Positions 22,098-31,941 of a stretch of 64,000 nt of DNA are shown in pieces. The DNA lies in assembly GCF_020080835.1 (NCBI RefSeq), contig NC_058165.1, positions 14,133,961-14,197,960 of the forward strand, written 5' to 3'. The DNA is from Cotesia glomerata (Eukaryota > Arthropoda > Insecta > Hymenoptera > Braconidae). The stretch's first letter is position 1, and each line of letters opens with the position of its first letter. The position numbers and the translations under genes are program-made. The notes below the pieces were generated by a model, which was given only the letters and a program-made list of their open reading frames with translations, searched no databases and was not told where the DNA came from.

Positions 22098-22115
22098 GAC
22101 ACACACACACACACA
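22098..22115. repeat. (AC)n after LINE copy 2
   Basis: A short AC tract follows the A-tail and matches the AC tract at the 5' end, together bracketing the LINE. Confidence 0.9.
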
Positions 22116-22775
22116 GACTCATACATATAGACACGGTGACATCACCGCGGGAATAGTCAGAAAAGTTTCCTAGGACCTCAAAACGTCGAGATCTGATGAA
22201 AACTCGATTTTCGAAAAATGGGGTAAAAACAATAACTTCCCGATTTTTGAAAATTTTCAATTTTCTTAGCGGGAAGTTAAAAAAATTTTTCTAAATGTGG
22301 TTTTTTGGAATCACTTTTAAATAGCTTCACCGATCGATTCCAAAATCCAATCAGCTCTTAAGATCAAAAAACCACGATCACTGTAAGCTCGGTCAAAATC
22401 GGTTGATTCGTTCGTTAGTTATCGTTGTCGAAAGAAAACCGAAAAAAGTGTTTTTTCGGAATTACTTCGAAATTCCTGGCTCGATCGATTTAAACTTGTT
22501 CTTTGTGGGGCTTCCAAAACTGCGTCGAATGCCGCCAACCACGTGAAAATCGATTCATTCATTCAAAAGTTATTAATGTTTGAAAATTTTAAAAATTGTG
22601 TTTTATTAAACTGCTATTAGAGATTTGAGCTCGAAGAGCTCAAAATGACGCAAAAATCATATTTTTGAGCTCGAAGAATTAAAAAACGTAATGTGTAATT
22701 TTGAGCGCTTAAGTATGAAATTAGCGGGAAGTTGCAGGGATGACTTTTAGGGTCAACCGTCGTCCTATTTTTTTT
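22116..22775. repeat. Palindromic repeat family, copy B
   Basis: It shares long segments with copy A (CACCGATCGATTCCAAAATC, ATCAGCTCTTAAGATCAAAA) and, in the opposite direction, with copy D at 50833-51082 (GGTTGACCCTAAA, TTCCCGCT and GAGCTC-rich blocks). Inner hairpins around GGGAAGTT/AACTTCCC are visible. Non-coding. Confidence 0.6.
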
Positions 22776-23595
22776 TTAACTCTTACCCTCTTAAATGTTT
22801 CTATTTGATACAAAAAAAATCCTCACCAAACATGATCCCCATACTTCAACTCTAAGGGGTCGCTATTTTTATTTTACTTTCCCATTAAATTAACATGGGA
22901 AAAATTCTTTTTTGTATTTAATTGAATTTACACATAATTTACGCAATTTTTTACAAAAAACCATTTTATATTCTTAAAGTAGAGTCTTCGAGCTTTACAA
23001 AACTCAAAGGCAAAAGTATGATTATCTCTACAAAAAGACTAGTTACAGCCATTTAAAAATGACTTAATTTCGAAATTTAAAGAAATAGTTGGCAATAGAT
23101 TGGGACATTCCATGTAAAATCGACAAATAGTAGGAATCGACCAGAGTTGTGAAAATTTCAATGAAAAATATTTTCATTAACTCATTAAATTCAATTCTCT
23201 GATGAAAAAATTTTCCACTAAAAAATTTAATTTAATTGTGAATGGAAATATTTATCATTAAAAATATTTTTAAAATGATCAGCAAAAATCATTTAAATTA
23301 AAATATTGAATTTAATGGTTAATAGAAATATATAAAATTAAAAATTTTTTTTAATGATTAATGGAAATTTTTAAAATTAGATATTAAATTTAATTGTTAA
23401 TACAAGTATTTTTCTTAACTTCCCGCTATAATATCAATGATTTTCAAAAAATCGGGAAGTTAGTAGTTGTACCCTGATTTTCGAAAATCTTCGAAAAAAT
23501 TTTCGAAATAATTCAAAAAAAGTTTTTTTTTTAAATAATTCATTCAATTAATGTCGGGTTGTTATTGTAGTCGTAATTTAATTTATAGCTTTTGA
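22776..23595. other. AT-rich non-coding stretch before the Helitron
   Basis: No gene is visible. A small hairpin with AACTTCCCG and CGGGAAGTT lies at about 23418-23461, a piece of the palindromic family. The string GGGACATTCCATG near 23104 weakly resembles the TIR tip of the transposon at 51304 (GGGGTATTCCATG), perhaps a diverged remnant. Confidence 0.4.
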
Positions 23596-23882
23596 CTAGC
23601 TGACCCGGCAAACGTTGTTTTGCCATATAAATAATTTCCTAGTAATTTCTAGTGTAGACAAAAAATAGCTTACTTATTGTAAGTATGTATGTATGTTAGA
23701 ATGTGTATATTGTATGTATGTAAGAATGTGGTATATGCGTGAAATAAGCATGGAGCGCTGTGAACGATGAGGGAATATAAAAATAACAAAAGGCAAACAT
23801 TATTTTTAAGTTATTATAATTTATTCCTTAAAATTATACATCGTTAATTAAACAATTACGACAGTAACACTATTAAACAATA

Positions 23883-24257
23883 TCAATCTCTTAATGCTAT
23901 AGCGTAAACAGTATTTTTTGTTAGTCCATCTTTAGCTAACACAAACAAACTGGATGATTTACCCACTCGAGAGCATGCCACGTATAATTGTCCGTGTGAA
24001 AAACATGGTGTTCTCAAATCTAATCCACAAACAGACATCGTTTGACCTTGGGATTTGTTGATAGTCATTGCAAATGCCAATCTAATCGGAAACTGAATAC
24101 GTTTGAATTGAATTGGCACATCTGTAGGTATAATAGGAATCCGTGGTATGAGTATATTTTCACCTCTAAACTTGCCATTTAAAATCCTGGCTTCGATCAC
24201 GTTTTTCATTAATTTTTGCTCGATGTACCTGTTGTCGTTGTTGGTCATTTGTTCTTC
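23883..24257 (-). pseudogene. Helitron Pif1-like helicase, C-terminal remnant
   Basis: The open frame ends at 23883 and carries late Pif1-family motifs: IPRIPIIPTD, FPIRLAFAMTINKSQGQT and HGQLYVACSRVG. These are helicase motifs V and VI, which in Helitrons sit at the C-terminus of the rolling-circle Rep/helicase protein. Walker A and B motifs and the whole Rep domain are missing. It is joined almost directly to the N-terminal remnant upstream, in a different frame. Confidence 0.9.
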
Positions 24258-24486
24258 ATCTATTGACTGTGAAACGGCGTGATTGTCGTTGTTCTAATCT
24301 TCTGACTTCATTGCGTTCAGCTCGTGTATCTTCTGGCTCTTCTTGATGCAATTGCGCCATTCTGACACGTGCATCAGTATTTTGTTGCTGAATTTGTTCT
24401 TCTGTTCTTTCGGATCTGCTATTTCGCAAGTTTCGAGCTTTACTTGTACTGCGGCTCAAATCAGCCCCTTTGCGTTTTCTTGGCAT
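24256..24486 (-). pseudogene. Helitron Rep/helicase, N-terminal remnant
   Basis: It starts MPRKRKGADLSRSTSKARN, the characteristic arginine- and lysine-rich opening of insect Helitron proteins, continues through a QQQNTDARVRMAQ repeat-like helix, and ends at TGA 24256-24258, where the C-terminal helicase remnant begins in another frame. The deletion joint therefore lies near 24256. About 76 codons remain. Confidence 0.8.
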
Positions 24487-25323
24487 TGCTCACTGTACAA
24501 AACATACATAAATAGAATTAATGAAATTATTTAATGATGAAAAATGTTAAAAGTATAATTAAGGCCAGGATTTTTGCCGCAGTTTTGAAATGATTAGTTT
24601 TAATTTATGAAATTATAACAAAAATATAAGTTTTATGGAAAAATTTTTCAAACAAAAGTAAAAAATTAAATTTTATGAAAACATTGTCTCTTATAATTTT
24701 TTCATACAACCAATATTTTCATTGACATTTCAAAATAAAGATTCATAATGATTGATTTTTTGGAAACTATGAAAATCTTAATTGTTCAATTACATTTTTT
24801 TAATAAAATTAAATTAAAATTACATTTTTATAAGATCAACAACATTTTCGATATAAATAAAAAAAAGTATACTTACAACACAAAATCCGTTGTTATTGGA
24901 AGCTCGTGTCACGTGTTGAGTACTTTTGAGGTTATAAAATCACTTGATTAACTAATCATGCAAAATACACTCAAAATTGATAATTTAATTATTATTGATA
25001 AAATAGGAATGATTAAAAGTTAATATGAGAGTTACACTGAGATAGCAAAATAATAATTGTTGATCGTAGAAGGGTGAAAATTGAGGACTGTATGTATTTT
25101 TGTATGTTGTATCATAAAAAAATAGAAATTAAAAATTTTGTCTAAAAAATAAAAAAAAAAATTTTGGGGCCGGACTACCCCTAACATTTAGGGGGATGAA
25201 AAATAGATGTTGGCCGATTCTCATAGATACCGGATAAGCACGAAAAATTTCATCAAAATCGGTCAAGCCGTTTCGGAGGAGTATGGCAACGAAAACTGTG
25301 ACACGAGAATTTTATATATTAGA

Positions 25324-25629
25324 TTATCGGCGTCGATTGCTATGAAGAACGTCGAAATCGGTTAATTGCATGGTTCGGTAGACATCGTTGTAGAAAAATA
25401 TAAAAGACTAGCAACCTGTAGTCACTATGTGACCGCCGAGAATTGCCAACTATGATTAAATAAAATTTGCTTAATTACATATCGACTTTTTTTAAATTGC
25501 ACTGTACTTTCTTAAATATTCATATTCTTAAATATATAAGCTCATTCCATTACACTCATCAAGAGCTTTCATTTGAGTACCCACATCAATTTTTCATATA
25601 TTTTATAAATTTATATATATAATATATAT
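25324..25629. repeat. Dispersed repeat interrupted by a TIR element (left part)
   Basis: The segment around GAGTACCCACATCAATTTTT (about 25576-25600) recurs at 26954-26975 and, inverted, near 26800. The TIR element at 25630 is inserted in its AT-rich tail. No ORF is present. Confidence 0.5.
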
Positions 25630-26766
25630 GGGTGATTCTCTGTAAGGATGTTTTTTGCTGTCCCAGGCATTTTTTTATTAGAAAAATTGTTATTTTGTTA
25701 CTAAAAAAAATTTATTACGAAAGTAAAAAAACATTTCTATTTGGAGCATTAAAAACTAAAATGGAATAAATTTTTGTTTTTTTGCTATAAATTCGTAATT
25801 TACCGAAATGTCAGTCCCCTGGGCTATCCCAGTCCCAAAATTAAAACTTTAAGATTAAATTTTAAGTTATTCGTCAATAATATATAATTTGGTCCATGAT
25901 GTTTATAAACTTAATTAGTTAACTAACAATCTTCTTCAATAAAAAGTACCCAAAGTTAATTTGTTTCATTCAATTCATTAAACCAAAGTTTGTCCCAGGC
26001 ATTTTAAAATCAGTCCCCTGCCAGAAGTTCAAAGCCAAAAAAAAAAATTCTTGCATGTTATTTTACCTTTTGTAAGGTTTATAAAGATCTAATTAGCCTT
26101 AAGTTAATAACTATAGGGCTGTTAGCGCTTTATCGCCATTTTATTTAGTGTCAAAGCACCGTTTGTGCTGGAAATATGTGTCTGGGCCACTTCAACACTC
26201 AGTCCCCTGGCAGCTATTTTTGTTTATAATTTAGATAGATAGATAGATAGATAAATAAGTTTTATTTGATCTTGGAGTCAAGACTCCCTCAAGACCATCA
26301 ATTTTACATAATTTTAACATTTAGTGTACATTAAATACAGTGCTTAAAGTAGGGAAAAATATAATAGCAAACATATTATATATTTTTCAGACAATAGTTA
26401 ATAGTTAATAGCCAATGATAGATAATTAATTAAATTTATTTATAAAATGGGATCCATAAGTTTTAATATTATTCTAATTAATGTAAACATTCATTGAGAA
26501 CTTAAAAAGTTGAATGCATTGAAATAGTTTGCTTGATTTTTCTTAATTTGATAAAAACAATCAGTCCCCTGGCAGTCAGTCCCCTGTCATTTTTTATGGC
26601 AAAAGATACACAACTATCGAAAAAGCAAAAATTAATTCGGCTGTTTATTTATTATAATTAAGCTGATAGTTTTGTAGCCCTTGTTAATTTTTTTTCTAAT
26701 AAAATCAAAAATAATTTGATCGGACAATTTTGTACAGATTTAAGACGTCCTTACAGAGAATCACCC
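25630..26766. mobile_element. TIR element with repeated CAGTCCCCTG motif (non-autonomous)
   Basis: Termini are GGGTGATTCTCTGTAAGGA and its inverse complement TCCTTACAGAGAATCACCC, 1,137 bp apart. ATAT-like sequence on both sides could be the target duplication but lies in an AT run. The interior has no ORF but repeats CAGTCCCCTG at least five times in one direction (about 25812, 26011, 26200, 26562, 26577), with related TCCCAGGCATTTT strings. A LINE 3' tail is nested at 26233. Superfamily unknown. Confidence 0.7.
26233..26400 (-). mobile_element. 5'-truncated LINE 3' tail
   Basis: A (TAGA)n tract is followed by TAAATAAGTTTTATTTGATC and a segment resembling the 3' end of the LINE fragment at 39559-40600. 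On the minus strand this reads as a LINE 3' UTR ending in a TCTATC microsatellite tail. The 5' limit is uncertain. Confidence 0.5.
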
Positions 26767-26998
26767 ATATGTATATGTGAAAAATATATCAAAAATGCAT
26801 GTGGGTACTCAATGGAAGCTCTTAATGTGTAACATCGGGATGAGCTTAAAAAATTTCAATAATTAAGAAATGACGTCGTATTTTGTCTATTGATGATATT
26901 TTCTACGATATAAGCTCATCCTGGAGTTACACTCATCGAGACTTTTCATTTGAGTACCCACATCAATTTTTCATATATTTATGTATATTATATATATA
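26767..26998. repeat. Dispersed repeat between two TIR elements
   Basis: It contains two inverted copies of a GTGGGTACTCAA-type segment: one continues the repeat cut at 25629, the other runs forward to the next TIR element in a TATATATA stretch. It ends directly at CCCGGG of the following element. Confidence 0.5.
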
Positions 26999-28739
26999 CC
27001 CGGGAAAAAATGATCAGGACTGATCAGACCTGTTCATATCTGATCAGGCCTGAAATTAGACCTGAGCAGACCTGTTCATATCTGATCAGGCCTGAAATTA
27101 GACCTGAGCAGGCCTGTTCATGTATGATCAGGCCTGAAATTATACCTGATCAGACCTGTTCATGCCTGTTCATGTCTGAAGCATTAAATACGCTCAGACC
27201 TGATCAGACCTGTTCATGCCTGCTCATGCCTGTTCATGTCTGAAGCATTAAATACGCTCAGACCTGATCAGACCTGTTCATGCCTGCTCATGTCTGTTCA
27301 TGTCTGAAGCGTTAAATACGTTCAGATCTGATCAGACCTGTTCATGCCTGCTCATGTCTGTTCATGTCTGAAGCCTTAAATACGCTCAGACCTGATCAGA
27401 CCTGTCCATGTCTGATATCTAGCCAACACTGAGAGACAATTTTATTTAATAGTAATGAAATTTTATTACTATTTAATAAAACGTTTATTTGGCTAATCCC
27501 AAATAAAAATTTATTAAATATTAATTAAATTTCCTTAAATACTAATAAAAATTTTATTAAATACTAATAAATGTTTCTTAGTATGTAATGAATATTTATC
27601 TACATGTAATATAAAGAAAATTCATTAATCAACTAACTAACAAGTATTGATCAGTAATTAATTGAATAAATAATTAAGTAAAATTGAATTTTGTCGGAAC
27701 TATATTTTGAAATACAAAGTCTACAACTGTTGTTATCCGAGTGGATGTTAATTTTTATGCACTTAAATTTAAAAATTTCACAAATGAATCGATAAGAGTT
27801 AGACATTATTTAATAAAATGAAAACAGAAGCAGAAAACCAGACAATGTAGGGACGCATTTGTTAAAAATAAAGACTATGATTTCATAAATTCAATCGAAT
27901 ATTTATTTATTTTTATTATTAAAAATCTCTACATGTGATTCGTCATGAAGTAAACAAATAGGTTAGGTTAGGATGTCTTGTTAAAAAATCTTAATACTAT
28001 TTATTAAAAGACTTTACTGTGAAAATATATTTGAATATATTATAATTAATTGATGAATATTAATTTTTTTTTTTTGAGATTATTTCTTTTAATGACTTAA
28101 TATTCGTATTAATGACAGCAAACGAAAGCGTCGTTCGTGGTTATTTTAATAAACACATATTAGTATTTAAGAAAATTTTATTAAATACTTATGAAATTTT
28201 ATTAAATACTAATATAATTTTATTTATATGAAATATAATTTTATTAATATTAACTAAATTTTTTTTTCAAGTCCAAATAAACTGTTTTATTACTATTGAA
28301 TAAAATTCTCTCTCAGTGTAGAACCATATGTTAATGGAGCGAAAAAAAATACATAGCCGTTCCGAATAAATCACTGTAATATATGATTAATTATTAATAA
28401 TTAATAAATTAGGTATAGAACTCCGTTAACTATAAGGATAAATCATGTATAAAATTTGAATTACTTGAAGTAGCTCGAAAGATACTCTCAAGTTAAGATG
28501 AATCATTTGGTCAAGAGGTAAAGTGTCAGTCTGAAGAGCGCGAGGTGTACGGTGCGAATCCCCGTCGGCACCGATTTTTTTTTTTTTTATGGACCTGATC
28601 GAGTCAGACATGAACAGATCTGATCAGACCTGAACATGCCTGGCCAGGTCTGATCAGACCCGGTCATTTTTCATACCTGATCAGACCTGAAGACTCATGC
28701 CTGTTCATGTCTGATCAGATCTGATCATTTTTTCCCGGG
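26999..28739. mobile_element. TIR element with CTGATCAGACCTG arrays and tRNA-like module
   Basis: Termini are CCCGGGAAAAAATGATCAG and the inverse complement CTGATCATTTTTTCCCGGG, 1,741 bp apart. The left arm is a ~420-bp array of TGATCAGACCTGTTCATG-like units arranged in a higher-order repeat containing GAAGCATTAAATACG; the right arm (28596-28739) has the inverted form. The central part is AT-rich with no ORF. A tRNA-like module with a T-run lies at 28503-28588. No clear target duplication is visible. It abuts the RING exon's intron sequence. Confidence 0.75.
28503..28588 (+). repeat. tRNA-like Pol III-type module with T-run, in the TIR element
   Basis: An A-box-like TTGGTCAAGAGGTAAAG (about 28507) and a B-box-like GGTGCGAATCC (28551-28561) are followed by CCGTCGGCACCG and a T-run from 28575. 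The T stem can pair (ACGG/CCGT). A complete cloverleaf is not convincing. Placement near the right TIR is the same as in the element at 10271-11688. Confidence 0.5.
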
Positions 28740-28796
28740 TGTTGATTAATTTATCAGTTTAATTTTTTTAATTAATTTCTACATTCTTTGTTATAG

Positions 28797-28987
28797 TTAA
28801 CAACTTAGCACATTCAAAATGTTCCTTGTGTCAAAAAAATATTGGGGATATGATAAGTCTTCCTTGTTGGCACTGGTTTGGTTGTAACTTATGTGCTCAG
28901 AAATTTACAAACCAAGCTATTAATCAGAAAGCTGATTTACTATGCCCAATATGCTCTAAAATAATCCGTGCATTCCAAAGAATCATT
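28797..28987 (+). CDS. RING-finger exon of an unidentified host gene
   Basis: The exon is bounded by a TTGTTATAG acceptor (28788-28796) and a GTAAGT donor (28988). It begins with two bases of a split codon and ends on a codon boundary. It encodes about 63 residues with C3HC4-type RING spacing: CSLC, CWH, CNLC and CPIC, ending CPICSKIIRAFQRII. RING fingers bind zinc and recruit E2 enzymes for ubiquitin transfer. The rest of the gene was not found nearby; flanking introns seem filled with transposons. It could be an active E3 ligase or an orphaned exon. Confidence 0.65.
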
Positions 28988-29207
28988 GTAAGTGTGACTC
29001 TTAACTATACCAATTACATACCGTCATTATTTATTTATTTATTTATTAATTCATTTATTCATACGCCAATCGGCTTTATACATTAGATTTACATCAATTA
29101 AATTTGGTTATGAGTGAAAAAATAAAATAAAAATAAAAATAAGGTAAAAAGAGTATTAAAATTTCAATAGAATTAAATTAAAATTAAATTGAATAAAATC
29201 AAGGTTG
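28988..29207. other. AT-rich intronic or intergenic stretch
   Basis: It contains TTTATTTA-type runs and A-rich repeats, with no further exon recognisable. Confidence 0.4.
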
Positions 29208-29490
29208 GCAATAGCCTAATCGGCTCGGTACTTGCATTTCGAAAGAGTGGGACCAGGGTTCGATTCCGGCGCGCACCAATATTTATCAATGATTATAAAC
29301 TAAGAATATGTGCGTTTCATTGCCAGCCTCATTACCGGTCGGGTTTTCTGTGGTTTTCCCATATAGTTATGGAGGTAAAATGTCATTATAGAAGTACCTC
29401 CATACTATTTAAGACCGTAATGCAAATGCAGGTACTGATTATAACGCGTAAGTCGGCCACAGTCGCAGCACATGTGTGTCGGGCATGAAA
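29208..29490 (+). repeat. tRNA-derived SINE-like element
   Basis: The head (about 29208-29279) resembles a tRNA: TAGCCTAATCGGCTCGGTAC as A box and D arm, GGGTTCGATTCC as B box, ending GCGCGCACCA. The body contains CGGGTTTTCTGTGGTTTTCC and a TGGAGGTA/TACCTCCA inverted pair. A tail and flanking duplication are not clear, so the right boundary is approximate. It is not an intact tRNA gene: the stems are poorly paired. Confidence 0.55.
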
Positions 29491-30409
29491 GAAAAAATCC
29501 CGACATGCAGGGGGGTGGGGACGAAAAAGTGGTTGAGAGTTATAATGACGGGGTTGAGAGACTATATTGCGGAGAAAAAAGTGGAGAGACAATAATTCCC
29601 CACCCTCCCTTGTAAAACACTCTACAGTGATACAAGTAAAACCATCCTCAATTATAACCTCCTCCTCATTAAATAAAATCAATTTCATTTACTTTATAAG
29701 TTTAAATTATTAGTATTATAGAAAAAAAAAAAAAAAATATCTCTAGAGTAATTATTGCAAGATGAAATGAAATTGTACTTATTAAGAGGCTAGTGGTTAT
29801 TGGTTAGAAGCAGTCTTTTAACCGATGATACTAACGATGTGATCGAAGTGTCAAATAATTCAAGGTGCGAGCAATTATCATTGATTAGATTAGCGATCCT
29901 ATTTCTCGGGCTATTATATATATAACTTTTGGTAGTTTTAATTGTCTCTATTAATCGATTCATTATATAAATAAGAATTGATGATACCATTTGAAATTTG
30001 GAAGTTTGGATACAAATTGTTATGAAAATAATCAAAGTTTAATTGATTTACGAAATGTTTCTGTACTTTTATGAAAATCACGTTTTCTATTCCAGATAAC
30101 TTGATTCATTAATCTAACTACGTACGATAAGTGAATGGGATTAGTTTGCTTTGAACTGAAGATAGTGGATTTCTATTTAATAAACTAAAGTAATAATATT
30201 GATAATATTAAAGATTGGTATAATTTTCTGTATAATTGTTATCAGTACAATAAATAAGAAAATTTTGCAACATTACGATTTTCTTGCAGTGCTTACTAGT
30301 GTAGTTGTTTATTTAATAAATAATTTTTTATCATAAAAATAATATTCTATAAAAAAATTTTTAAAAGTGTAACTCACCAAAAATTAAATAAAGTCTATTT
30401 GCATATCTA
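29491..30409. other. Non-coding stretch
   Basis: A GA/CT-asymmetric part (29490-29680) is followed by AT-rich sequence. I see no supported gene. Confidence 0.35.
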
Positions 30410-30512
30410 CAGTGAAAGCTGTTAAAAGTTACCGTAGTTCTGTCTCAATTTCTCATAAAACACTAATAAGAGTAAGAAAGACAACTTGGGTAACTTTTAA
30501 GAGCTTTTACTG
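30410..30512. mobile_element. 103-bp mariner-type MITE
   Basis: Inverted ends CAGTGAAAGCTGTTAAAAGT and ACTTTTAAGAGCTTTTACTG differ at two positions and are flanked by TA on both sides (30408-30409 and 30513-30514). CAGT-type termini with TA duplication fit the Tc1/mariner superfamily. It could form a near-perfect hairpin. Confidence 0.75.
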
Positions 30513-31666
30513 TATTTATATGCATATATCATTAATATTCTTTAATTTCGACAGCTCAGCTAAATTAAAAAATTTTTTTTAATATGTTCTATAAAAATAT
30601 TAAATTCAATGTATTAATCCGTTCATTTTAACTCTGATAGCATTTGCCTCATTTAAATAAATGTATTCGCCGTTAGATTTTATGATAACTTAATTTCCTC
30701 TAAAATTCTTAAATTACCGACGGTAGCTAAATGTACTAAAAAAACATCGGGGCAATTTGTATGCGGGTTTTGAGAACGTTGGAAAATGTCATGTTCGAGT
30801 CATTTATTATTCGGTATTATAATCAAACGACACATTTTTATAACTAAACACTTATCGTATGGGTCTAGAAGACATATGAAAAAATAGCATGTGAGATAAA
30901 CGACGTTCGAAATATTTATGTTTCGTATATTTCAAAGGTAGGGACTTTTACAAATCGACTAATTGCCGTTCGGAACCAAATGGAATCGAACCATTTAATA
31001 TCTGTCATTCATCTCGACTGCCCATTAAATTTGTGAAACATGGTCACAAGCCCGCGCATCGTAAAAATTTACCCTCATCATTTTTGCCTAACGCGCCAAA
31101 AAAAGTATAACTTCAAAAATTATAATATTATAACCATATTTTTGTTAAGTTTTAAAAAATTTATATTAAAATACAAATCGAGTTTGTAATGGTTTGTTAA
31201 TAATATAAATTAATTTCTATCGTTTTTTGCGGGGCTATATTCCTTCAAGTATCTAAATGACACCATAATTTATTCAGATTTTTAAATTAATATTGAATGT
31301 TATAAAAACATTATTTTGTGTTGAATACTTTGATTGGCGGTAATGCCTATGCACCGAAACGGCCGCACGGAACTTTCTACGTTAAATTAAAATTATAAGT
31401 AATGGAGCTACAACTTCAGGAGTCGGGACTTATTTTACTGAAATTTTCTCCTCTTTTAGGATCTTTTTTCAAGTTTCAGATATCTTGAATATTTTCGAAG
31501 TTATAGCTAGATAACGGAGATTCCCTTTTTGGAGTTTACTCCTTAAGAATCGATTTTCATATAAGACGCCCGGTATGAGAAAAATATGGAAAGTAAAACC
31601 TACTCATCAAATGGGATAGTAACGTTTTTGGTGCGCATCATTTCTCGCGCACCTTTCACTTTTCAG

Positions 31667-31668
<2 letters not shown>
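30513..31668. other. AT-rich stretch without genes
   Basis: No open frame with coding character, RNA gene or structured repeat is apparent. It ends at the (GT)n tract holding LINE copy 3. Confidence 0.4.

Positions 31669-31708
<40 letters not shown>
31669..31708. repeat. (GT)20 microsatellite at the 3' end of LINE copy 3
   Basis: A pure GT tract. On the LINE strand it is (AC)n directly after the short 3' tail CTACAAAAA. Confidence 0.95.
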
Positions 31709-31711
<3 letters not shown>

Positions 31712-31941
31712 TGTAGGGAATCCTTTACGGATTCTAGGCATAGCTGTTTGGCCTGGATATGTGGCGACTTGACGCAGCGTCATACTAGCTCGACACTAAC
31801 GCCCCTACCCACTAAACCCTAAACCCCTTTTCCTTCTTTCCTCTAATCCCTCATGGAAACCGCCGTCAGGCATTACTTCGTGAAGGGAGGATCTAGCTAC
31901 TGCTCTTCCTTCTGGTGGCTAAGGTGTTAACTATCTTCCTT

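Larger units (their letters stand above)
23596..25323 (-). mobile_element. Helitron, internally deleted, with complete termini
   Basis: On the minus strand the 5' end reads TCTAATATATAAAATTCTCG (starting at 25323) and the 3' end reads GGGTCAGCTAG (ending at 23596), preceded by a hairpin of GGCAAA and TTTGCC. Flanks are A before the 5' end and T after the 3' end, as expected for Helitron insertion between A and T. Length is 1,728 bp against several kb for autonomous copies. Inside are the first ~75 codons and the last ~120 codons of the Rep/helicase protein, so the middle was lost. It can move only with enzyme supplied elsewhere. Confidence 0.9.

Noticed and set aside
27000..27420. Repeat array as CRISPR or coding repeat protein
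   Set aside because: Units are contiguous variants of TGATCAGACCTGTTCATG without unique spacers, in a eukaryotic TIR element; the 97-residue frame is incidental.
29189..29488. 99-residue frame after the RING exon
   Set aside because: It runs through the tRNA-like SINE head, so the coding appearance is accidental.
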